Assembly: GCF_024972755.1 (NCBI RefSeq) | Contig: NZ_CP087724.1 | Span: 310,001-374,000, forward strand | DNA from: Halanaeroarchaeum sp. HSR-CO | GTDB lineage: Archaea; Halobacteriota; Halobacteria; Halobacteriales; Halobacteriaceae | DNA: 64,000 nt | Reading direction: 5' to 3' | Part shown: in pieces, positions 45,106-52,237 of the stretch | Numbering within the stretch: position 1 is the stretch's first letter | Layout: every line of letters starts with the position of its first letter | Notes under the pieces: generated by a model | What the model saw: the letters and a program-made list of their open reading frames with translations, nothing else | Told to the model about the DNA's origin: nothing | Databases searched by the model: none | Translations under genes and position numbers: made by a program

Positions 45106-46767
45106 ATGTCGAGCCTGCTCTATCTCGCACACGTCGGACTGTTCGTCGCCGCCGCCTTGGCGAGTTTCGCGAGCGTGCCTCGCGCACGACAGATCGAACA
45201 CGAGGACACTCGTATCGGGATGACCGGATTACTCGTTTCGACCGGGCTGTGGGCCGCCGCAACCGCCGGATACTTCCTCGTACCGAATCCGAGAATTGCC
45301 GAGTGGATCTACGTCTTCGGGCTGGTGGGGGCATTCACCGCCGTGGGAGCGTGGGTCTACTTTGCCGCGGCCTACACTGCCAGGCCCCCGCGACGCGCAC
45401 CGTTTCGCTGGGTCGCGGTTGCGGTCTATCTCGCCGTCGTCGGTTCGAAACTCACCAATCCAATCCACAATCTGTATTTCACCGCAGCGCCAGCCTCGAC
45501 GCCCTTCCAGCATCTCGCCGTTCAGTACGGTCCGCTTTACTGGGTGGTCCTGGGACTATCGTACGTACTGGCGGCGATCGGCTTTTTCATGCTTCTCGAG
45601 ATGTTCCACCACGCCGGCACCAACACTCGGCCGCTGGCGATCCTCGTAGCCCTGACCGCCCTCCCCGTCTCCATGGACCTGATCGCGATCGTCCACCCGT
45701 CACTGCTGGCGGTCACCTACGAGCCGATCGGCGTCGCAGCCTTCGCGATCGGGGTCCTCTTTTTCTACTTCGAGCGTTTCCAGGCGGTACAGCTCGCTGG
45801 CGACATCGACGATCCCGTGCTCTTCGTCGATCTCGACGGCTGCGTTCGCGATTACAATCAGGCCGCCAGGGACCTCTTCCCGGCGGTGGCGTCTGGCGTT
45901 GGCGACCCGCTCGAGACCGCCGCCCCGGCACTCGCAGCCGCCCTCGATGATGGTACTGACACCGTAACCCTCGATCGAAACAGTCAAACTGAGTACTATC
46001 ACGTCTCGACGATGCCGTTCGGGACGGACGAGACCGTGACCAGTCGGCTCGTCGTCCTGAACGACGTCACCGACACTCGACGTCACCAGGCCGAACTCGA
46101 GCGTATCAGCGAGCAACTCGCCGTCTTGAATCGCGTGGTTCGCCACGACATCCGCAACGACATGAACGTGATCCTCGGGTGGTCTGAACAGGTGAGAGAC
46201 CACGTGGATGCGGACGGCCGGGACGCGCTCGAACGCATTCGCGAGACCGCGAGACACGTCGTTCAGATCACCACCGTCGCACGCGATTTCGTCGAGGCAC
46301 TGACGAACGCCGACGAGCCAGACCTTCGTCCGGTCGATCTGCAGCAGTCACTGACCGTCGAAATCGAGTCTCTCCGCGAGTCGTATCCCGAAGTCGAGGT
46401 CGACGTAACGCTGCCGGACCGGTCCGTGTCAGTCCAGGCCAACGAGATGCTCTCTTCGGTGTTTCAGAACGTCCTTCACAACGCCGTTCAGCACAACGAT
46501 CACGATGAGCCCACGATCACCGTGTCGGCGAGCGTCGACGGGGAGACGGCGACCGTTCGTATTGCCGACGACGGTCCGGGAATCCCCGACGGTCGCAAAA
46601 CGGAGGTATTCGGCAAAGGAGAGATGGGTCTCGACAGTTCGGGGACCGGGATCGGGCTCTATCTCGTCGTTCAGTTGGTCGAGCAGTACGGTGGCGAGGT
46701 GTGGATAGCGGATAACGAACCGCGTGGTGCGGTGTTCGTCATCAGATTGCCGCTGGCGGACGACTGA
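45106..46767 (+). CDS. 7TM-sensor histidine kinase
   Basis: 553 residues. Seven hydrophobic helices fill about 1-225 (histidine-kinase N-terminal 7TM region), then a PAS-like domain (about 230-330; DPVLFVDLDGCVRDYNQAAR), a dimerisation/phospho domain with H347 in VVRHDIRNDMNVILGW, and the ATPase with [20 protein letters not shown] and SGTGIGLYLV. This layout is common in haloarchaea. The signal is unknown. It follows the LOV kinase on the same strand (132-nt gap), and the hairpin array starts 90 nt after its stop. Confidence 0.93.
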   Translation: MSSLLYLAHVGLFVAAALASFASVPRARQIEHEDTRIGMTGLLVSTGLWAAATAGYFLVPNPRIAEWIYVFGLVGAFTAVGAWVYFAAAYTARPPRRAPFRWVAVAVYLAVVGSKLTNPIHNLYFTAAPASTPFQHLAVQYGPLYWVVLGLSYVLAAIGFFMLLEMFHHAGTNTRPLAILVALTALPVSMDLIAIVHPSLLAVTYEPIGVAAFAIGVLFFYFERFQAVQLAGDIDDPVLFVDLDGCVRDYNQAARDLFPAVASGVGDPLETAAPALAAALDDGTDTVTLDRNSQTEYYHVSTMPFGTDETVTSRLVVLNDVTDTRRHQAELERISEQLAVLNRVVRHDIRNDMNVILGWSEQVRDHVDADGRDALERIRETARHVVQITTVARDFVEALTNADEPDLRPVDLQQSLTVEIESLRESYPEVEVDVTLPDRSVSVQANEMLSSVFQNVLHNAVQHNDHDEPTITVSASVDGETATVRIADDGPGIPDGRKTEVFGKGEMGLDSSGTGIGLYLVVQLVEQYGGEVWIADNEPRGAVFVIRLPLADD

Positions 46768-46855
46768 GACCCAGCGGTTCACCGTGCGGGGTGGGCCCGT
46801 TCGGAATAGCCTCACGTGGTGGCTGTTCGATGGGTTGTCCGCCGGTATGCCTACG

Positions 46856-47214
46856 GCGACCGCACCGCGGTCGCGGGACGTTTTTCGTCCAGGTTTTTTC
46901 CGAGTCGCGAGGGACCGGCGGTCCCTCGGGATGTGCGAACGGCGGGGTCGTCGCCGTGAGCAGAACGCGGTTCGCGAAGCGCACCCGAGGTGGTTCGAAA
47001 GCCGCTCCGCGGCTTTCGTCATGTCGTCGGAAACCGTGTGTTTCCGACTGCACGCGGAAAATCTTCGATTTTCCGCACTGCCGAGAGGCGCAAAGCGCCT
47101 CTCGTAACAAGTAAAAAAGTGGAGGAGAAGCGGGCCGGGAGGGACTTGAACCGAGCCGAGACGGTCGCTCACCCCGTTCGCGCTGCGTCTCGTCGGGCTC
47201 AAGTCCTTGGCCGC
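46856..47214. repeat. Hairpin array, unit 1
   Basis: Non-coding. Perfect stem-loops in order: 46856-46874 (8-bp stem, loop ACC); 46876-46890 (5 bp, loop T5); 46908-46928 (9 bp, GGC); 46996-47018 (10 bp, TCC); 47026-47048 (9 bp, CGTGT); 47054-47076 (10 bp, TTC); 47082-47104 (10 bp, AAA). Then comes a 25-nt copy of the tRNA-Lys 3' end (47128-47152), which opens an 84-nt imperfect inverted repeat (47131-47214). Readings through it are not genes. Function unknown. Confidence 0.9.
47128..47152 (-). repeat. 25-nt copy of the tRNA-Lys 3' end (distal copy)
   Basis: Identical to 47402-47426 and 47517-47541. It contains the last 21 nt of tRNA-Lys (acceptor 3' strand, T-arm), the discriminator and the following 3 nt. 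Beyond it the sequence diverges from the tRNA, so this is not a tRNA gene. It looks like an attachment-site remnant. Confidence 0.85.
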
Positions 47215-47224
47215 TTCGCCTTTT

Positions 47225-47236
47225 GGGGGGGGGGGG
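47225..47236. repeat. Run of 12 G between hairpin units 1 and 2
   Basis: An uninterrupted G12 run preceded by TTTT separates the two units. Runs like this are slippage-prone and also a place where assembly length can be wrong. Confidence 0.8.
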
Positions 47237-47245
47237 ATGGACTCA

Positions 47246-47488
47246 CCGCGACCGCACCGCGGTCGCGGGACGTTTTTAGTCCAGGTTTTTGCGACGAGTG
47301 GTTCGCGAAGCGCACCCGAGGTGGTTCGTAAGCCGCAAAGCGGCTTTCGTCATGCCGAGAGGCGCAAAGCGCCTCTCGTAGCAAGTAAAAAAGTGGGAGA
47401 TAAGCGGGCCGGGAGGGACTTGAACCGAGCCGAGACGGTCGCTCACCCCGTTCGCGCTGCGTCTCGTCGGGCTCAAGTCCCTGGCCGC
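47246..47488. repeat. Hairpin array, unit 2
   Basis: A shorter relative of unit 1 in the same orientation. Stem-loops: 47246-47268 (10-bp stem, loop ACC); 47268-47282 (4 bp); 47327-47349 (10 bp with one mismatch, AAA); 47356-47378 (10 bp, AAA), followed by GTAAAAAAGTG, the tRNA 3'-end copy (47402-47426) and its imperfect inverted repeat to 47488. It lacks the 47026-47048 and 47054-47076 hairpins of unit 1 as whole modules, as well as the 46908-46928 one. Confidence 0.9.
47402..47426 (-). repeat. 25-nt copy of the tRNA-Lys 3' end (proximal copy)
   Basis: Identical to 47128-47152 and to the intact tRNA end at 47517-47541. It is 115 nt from the tRNA and 274 nt from the distal copy. All three are in the same orientation, as expected of repeated recombination at one att site. 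Confidence 0.85.
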
Positions 47489-47519
47489 GTCGCTCCTCGC
47501 GGAAGTGCTCGGAGCAAAG

Positions 47520-47593
<74 letters not shown>

Positions 47594-47649
47594 GTACGTG
47601 TAAACACCGGACGACTGAGGTTAAACGCTTTCCTTCCGAGTCACCAGAC

Positions 47650-48555
47650 TCACTGCAGGTGCTCGCGGAGGAATCGCGCCTGTTTGGCCGCGACCTCCGG
47701 CGAGACCGCCCCGACCAGCGACTCGAAGTGGCCGGCCGGCAGCCGAACCCGGTGGACGTCGTCGAGAGCGTCCACCAGGCGGTCGATGGCCGCTCCCGGA
47801 ACGATCTGGTCGTCGGTCGCCTCGAGGACGAAGACCGGGACGTCGACGCTCGGGGCTCGGGAGACCGGTCGGTTGAACGGAATCTCAACGAGGACGCGGG
47901 CGGCGGTCCGGTTCGGCCACTCCGCCCGCTCCGCCTCGGGAATCATCGTCTCGTACCCCTCGAGCGATCCGGGAGTGGCGAGGACGGCGAAGTCGTCCCG
48001 ATCGCTCTCGCCGACGACCCGAACGTAGTGTGGGTCGCGTCGAAACAGGATCTGCCTGGCGTCGTTCGCGATGGCTGCCGTCATGCCCCTGACGTACTCC
48101 CAGCCACCGTGCTGGATCGCGTGACCGGCGACGTGGAGTCCGTCGGTGAACGGGACCGTCGCGACGACCGTTTCGACGTCTTCGGTGGCGGCGAGGGCGA
48201 GGACGTGCCCTCCGCTGTAGGACATCCCCCAGAGTGCGGTGGTGTCTCCGTCGACGTCGTCCCGGGAGCGGACGTACTCGAGGGCAGCGCGGTAATCGGC
48301 GCGCTGTTTCCGGGCGGAGACCACACGACGGGGCCCACCGCCGCTGTCGCCGAACCCGCGGTAGTCGAACGCGAGTGCGGCGATTCCCGCGTCGGCGAAC
48401 CGCTCGGCGAAGGCCGGCAGTCCCCAGGTTCTCCGGGCGGCGAAGCCGTGGGCCATCACGACGACCGGCGGGTGTTCTGTGTCCTCGGGGTGAAAGAGCG
48501 TCCCGGCCACCTCCGAGCGGCCGGACGTGAACGCTACCGTCTCTATCCGTGTCAT
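47650..48555 (-). CDS. Alpha/beta hydrolase
   Basis: 301 residues. Nucleophile Ser112 in ALWGMSYSGGHVLA, Asp in EATDDQIVP (about 246) and His in LPAGHFESLVG (about 277) form the likely triad; MAHGFAARRTW near residue 34 is the oxyanion strand. It resembles COG1073-type esterases and peptidase-like hydrolases. No signal peptide, so cytosolic. Substrate not identified. First gene right of tRNA-Lys, pointing back towards it. Confidence 0.88.
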   Translation of the reverse strand: MTRIETVAFTSGRSEVAGTLFHPEDTEHPPVVVMAHGFAARRTWGLPAFAERFADAGIAALAFDYRGFGDSGGGPRRVVSARKQRADYRAALEYVRSRDDVDGDTTALWGMSYSGGHVLALAATEDVETVVATVPFTDGLHVAGHAIQHGGWEYVRGMTAAIANDARQILFRRDPHYVRVVGESDRDDFAVLATPGSLEGYETMIPEAERAEWPNRTAARVLVEIPFNRPVSRAPSVDVPVFVLEATDDQIVPGAAIDRLVDALDDVHRVRLPAGHFESLVGAVSPEVAAKQARFLREHLQ

Positions 48556-48621
48556 ACCTGACAGTTCGGGCGCCGGGGCGGTAAACGCTCCGGCGCTCCT
48601 CGGCCGCGGTGAATTCGGTGG

Positions 48622-49851
48622 TCATAGCGAGACGACCTCACCGCGGGCAGGTGCACCCGCCCCGTACCCCGACTCGCGAAGGGCCGCGGCGAAGCGCTCG
48701 CACTGGTCGCCGTGGTTGACGAGGATCGTCGCCCCAGGATACGATTCGAGCAGTTCCAGCAGACCATCCCTATCGGCGTGAGCGGAGAAGTCGAACTGCT
48801 CGACGCGAGCGCTGACGGGCATCCGTCGCCCATCGATCTCGGCGCTCCCGGTGTCGAGGAGGTCCCTGCCAGGCGTCCCTTCGACCTGGTAGCCCGTCAT
48901 CGCGATCAGGTTGGTCGGGTTTCCAGCGACCGCTGGGACGTAGGTCATCGCCGGCCCGCCGGCGAGCATCCCGGCGGTCGTCACGATGACGGTGTTCTGG
49001 TCGGCGATTCGCCGGCGTTGGCCGTCTCGACCCGTCACGAACCGGGCGTGGCCGCTGGCCCGCCGAAACGCCGCTGGATCCCGGAGGGATTCGGGGGCGT
49101 GTCGCAGCCGCTCCGTCACCCGGATCCCCATGCCGTCGACGTAGCACTCGAGGTCGTTCGCTTCACAGAGGAGCATCATCTCCTGCGTGCGACCGATGGC
49201 GAACGCCGGAACCACCACGGTGCCGCCGCGGTGGATCGTCTCCGAGACCGCGCGGACGAACGACTCCTCGATCGACGCCCGCGACGGACGGGTCACGTCG
49301 GCGTAGGTGCTCTCGACGATGACCGCGTCGGCCGCCGGTCGGTCCCTCGACGGTTCGACGAGACGCTGGGCTTCGGTGTTGAAATCCCCCGTGTAGAACA
49401 GACGGGTGGCACCATCGTCGACCAGGACGTGGGCGCTCCCGGGGATGTGGCCCGCGTCGTACAGCGTGACCTCGTAGCCGGCGGCCTTGAACGGTTCGCC
49501 GTAGGCGTGGGTGACCGAGACCTCGCCGATCGCGCCGATCTCGGCCCGGGTGAAGGGCTGATCGAAGCGGTCGCCCTGGATCGACAACGTGTCCTCCGCG
49601 AGGAGGTAAGTGAGGTCCCGCGTCGCGGCCGTCCAGTGGACCGGCGGTCGACGCGTTCCCTTGAGCAACGCCGGCACCATGCCGGCATGGTCGAGGTGAC
49701 CGTGGGAGACGACGGCGGCGTCGGGGTCGACGTCGGGCGGGTAGGTCGGAGGGTTGCCGCCGCTCATGCCGTAATCCAGGAGCAGCGAATCGTCGACGAG
49801 GATTGCACTGCGCCCGATCTCTCGTGCCCCGCCGAGGAACCGTACCTCCAT
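48622..49851 (-). CDS. Beta-CASP metallo-beta-lactamase ribonuclease (aCPSF-like)
   Basis: 409 residues. The zinc motif SHGHLDHAG is at about 49-57, followed by AGHIPGSAHVL, YTGDFNTEAQ and STYAD; the beta-CASP part has VPAFAIGRTQE, and the C-terminal motifs are FSAHADRDG and ILVNHGD. Such proteins process or degrade RNA (aCPSF2/RNase J relatives). No KH domains, so this is the short type without the N-terminal extension of aCPSF1. Exact specificity is uncertain. Confidence 0.9.
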   Translation of the reverse strand: MEVRFLGGAREIGRSAILVDDSLLLDYGMSGGNPPTYPPDVDPDAAVVSHGHLDHAGMVPALLKGTRRPPVHWTAATRDLTYLLAEDTLSIQGDRFDQPFTRAEIGAIGEVSVTHAYGEPFKAAGYEVTLYDAGHIPGSAHVLVDDGATRLFYTGDFNTEAQRLVEPSRDRPAADAVIVESTYADVTRPSRASIEESFVRAVSETIHRGGTVVVPAFAIGRTQEMMLLCEANDLECYVDGMGIRVTERLRHAPESLRDPAAFRRASGHARFVTGRDGQRRRIADQNTVIVTTAGMLAGGPAMTYVPAVAGNPTNLIAMTGYQVEGTPGRDLLDTGSAEIDGRRMPVSARVEQFDFSAHADRDGLLELLESYPGATILVNHGDQCERFAAALRESGYGAGAPARGEVVSL

Positions 49852-49963
49852 CTACCCGCCATTGTTCGCCACCCGGTTTGTGTCTCCCGCTTCACGTCGC
49901 CTTCGTCGGACGAGACGAGCCAGTGACCGCCAAGGTTACGGTGTTTGATTGACAATATCTATC

Positions 49964-50260
49964 ATGGAACTTGAAGCGCTCCCGGAGGCCCTCGAAGAAC
50001 TGCCGTATCCGATAGACAGCGATGCGGTCCTCGCGCAGGTCGGTTCGATCGAGATCGACGCCCCGGACGACGAGGATTCTATCACGATCGCCACCACCAT
50101 CGACGACGTGGGACACGATGAATACGACTCCGCCGATCAGTTGTTCACGACCATCATCGGGAACCTCGGCGACCAGTACATCGGACGCAAATTCTACGAC
50201 GACCGGGGCGGCGAACTGGCAGAAGCCGGCACCGAATCCAAGGACGACGTGTCCTTCTGA
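49964..50260 (+). CDS. DUF5789-type small haloarchaeal protein
   Basis: 98 residues, acidic, without membrane helices or cysteines. MELEALPEALEELPYPIDSD, then DQLFTTIIGNLGDQYIGRKF and YDDRGGELAE resemble small haloarchaeal proteins annotated as DUF5789 (label from memory). ATG at 49964; an in-frame ATG five codons upstream is possible. No function can be given. Confidence 0.75.
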   Translation: MELEALPEALEELPYPIDSDAVLAQVGSIEIDAPDDEDSITIATTIDDVGHDEYDSADQLFTTIIGNLGDQYIGRKFYDDRGGELAEAGTESKDDVSF

Positions 50261-50556
50261 GCGGCGGATCCGGACACCGATGGGTGGGTGGTCGGCCGAC
50301 CGCTCCCCGCCGATTCGTGGTGCTCGTGCGTGAAACCGCGATGATCGGAGACCGAGTTCGGGGGTACGCAGGTTCTGTTACTGCGTGCGGCTGGGACCTG
50401 CCCTCCAATCAGTCGTACGATCCGCTCGCTGCGGTTGCCCAATCGATTCGCCGAATGGCGCACTTATTTGGCCATGGATGCGGAGCAATTCGGTATGGTT
50501 CCCCGTCATCTCCGATCTGCCGTGGCATCGATCGTCCGAACGCGGGGTGATCATTC
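50261..50556. other. 296-bp intergenic stretch, no gene seen
   Basis: Frames here lack haloarchaeal codon bias and are interrupted. A TATA-like CTTATTT (about 50462-50468) lies some 90 nt before the GTG of the following gene, so a long leader is possible. No repeat longer than a few bases was noticed. Confidence 0.4.
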
Positions 50557-52233
50557 GTGAGTGCCCCGAAAGGTTCGGCGCTCGGACTGATCGCCGTCGT
50601 GGCTCTCTCCGTCGTGGGTGCGCAGTTCGCCGTGGGGGTCGGTCTCGCGGCACCGTCACCTCCAGATAGTTCCACGCAAACGGCCGCTCTCGAAAGCGAC
50701 GTGGTCGCGCAGACCGGCTCGTACGCGAGGGGGTCACCGGATCTCGTGGCCGTCCTCGCCGACCCGGTCGTCCGCCCCGGAACGACACCGACCATCGAGG
50801 TCGGCCTCCTCAACGAGGGCGGCTATGATCTCGGCGGGTCCTCCCCCCAACCGCGGGTGACGAACGCCCGAGCGGTGTCGGTCGAGGCCGAGGCGTCGGA
50901 CGACGCCATCGAGGTCGAGTCCGGAACGGTCCCGGTCGGGACTGTCTCGACCCAGCAAGCGGCGACCGTCCCGGTCAGTCTCTCGATACCCGACGACGTG
51001 GAACCCGGCGAGTACGAGGTCGATCTCGAGGTCGAGTACACCTACACGACCTTCGTCTCGCCGAACGGCAACGTCGTCGACGAGCGGACGACTGACGAGG
51101 AGCTGTCGGTGACGATCGTCGTGGACGACGGACCCCGCTTCGAGATCGTGGACGCCGAGACGGACGCCCAGATCGGCGACAGCGGCGAGGTGACGGCCAC
51201 GCTGAAGAACACCGGTGACGAGGTGGCACGCTCGGCGTCGGTCACCGCGAGTGGCGTCGGCGGTGGGGTAACGATCGGCACCGGAGAGGCGGCCATCGGC
51301 TACGTCGGCGACTGGGATCCTGGCGAGAACCGAACTGTTACCTTCGATTCCTCGGTGAGCGAGCAGTTCGCGGCGGGTGGGTACGTCCTCGAGACGACGG
51401 TCGAGTACACCGACGTAGACGGCTTCGAGCAGACCGCGCCGACGGCCCGAACCGGTGTCTTCCCCCTTTCCGAGCAGTCCTTCGCTCTCGAGAACGTCTC
51501 GGGCTCGCTCGAGGTTGGCTACGAGGGAGCGATCACCGGCTCGGTCCGCAACGAGGGTCCACTGCCGGTGACGGCTGCGGTCGTCGTCATCGAACCGATC
51601 AGCGATCGGGTCAGTATCGACGAGCGCCGGTACGCACTTCCCGACCTCGCCCCGAACGAGACGGCCGAAATCTCCTTTACGGGTGACGTCGGCGGGCAGG
51701 CCGACGCCGGCCCACGACAGGTCGCGCTCACCGTCGAGTACGATGCCGGGGACGGGGTCCGCACCGCAGATCTGCGTGACCGAGTCACGATCGAACCCCG
51801 GACTCCGGAGTTCGCCGTCGAGGCCGAGAACGCGACAGTCTCCGCGGGCGAATCGAAACAGCTCGTCTTCACCGTGACGAACCAGCGACCGGAGACTCTC
51901 TCCTCGATTCGGGCGAATCTCTACGCCGATAGCCCGATCACGGTCGTCGACGAAGAGGCGTACATCGACGAACTCGAACCTGGCGAGAGCAGGGAGGTGA
52001 TCCTCGAGGTCCAGGCGGCTGGTTCCGCGACGCAGAAGACCTATCCGCTCGAACTCGACTTCCGGTACGAAGACGAGGGACGGAACGACCGGATCTCAGA
52101 CGCCTACGACTACCCGCTCGACGTGACCGAACCGGTCGAGTCGGAGGGACCATCGACGACGATGATCGTCATCGGCGCTGCTCTCGTCGTGGCGCTGGCA
52201 ATCGGGGGCGCGGTCTGGTACCGGCGCCGGTGA
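50557..52233 (+). CDS. Secreted CARDB/COG1361-type surface protein
   Basis: 558 residues, starting GTG. A signal-like N-terminal helix (about 8-32; LGLIAVVALSVVGAQFAVGV), then several Ig-like repeats of the CARDB/COG1361 kind (GEVTATLKNTGDEVARSASV, GAITGSVRNEGPLPVTAAVV, KQLVFTVTNQRPETLSSIRA), and a C-terminal membrane helix (TTMIVIGAALVVALAIGGAV) with a WYRRR end. It is thus a cell-surface protein with a single anchor. It precedes the RND exporter by 4 nt, and a joint role in export is inferred. Confidence 0.88.
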   Translation: MSAPKGSALGLIAVVALSVVGAQFAVGVGLAAPSPPDSSTQTAALESDVVAQTGSYARGSPDLVAVLADPVVRPGTTPTIEVGLLNEGGYDLGGSSPQPRVTNARAVSVEAEASDDAIEVESGTVPVGTVSTQQAATVPVSLSIPDDVEPGEYEVDLEVEYTYTTFVSPNGNVVDERTTDEELSVTIVVDDGPRFEIVDAETDAQIGDSGEVTATLKNTGDEVARSASVTASGVGGGVTIGTGEAAIGYVGDWDPGENRTVTFDSSVSEQFAAGGYVLETTVEYTDVDGFEQTAPTARTGVFPLSEQSFALENVSGSLEVGYEGAITGSVRNEGPLPVTAAVVVIEPISDRVSIDERRYALPDLAPNETAEISFTGDVGGQADAGPRQVALTVEYDAGDGVRTADLRDRVTIEPRTPEFAVEAENATVSAGESKQLVFTVTNQRPETLSSIRANLYADSPITVVDEEAYIDELEPGESREVILEVQAAGSATQKTYPLELDFRYEDEGRNDRISDAYDYPLDVTEPVESEGPSTTMIVIGAALVVALAIGGAVWYRRR

Positions 52234-52237
52234 CCCG

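Noticed and set aside
47128-47490. Two further tRNA genes or tRNA pseudogenes
   Set aside because: Only the last 21 nt of tRNA-Lys plus 4 flanking nt are shared; no anticodon arm or D-arm follows, so they are repeats of the 3' end, not tRNAs.
46768-47519. CRISPR array
   Set aside because: Repeats are of unequal spacing and are themselves hairpins; there are no uniform spacers, and no cas genes are nearby.
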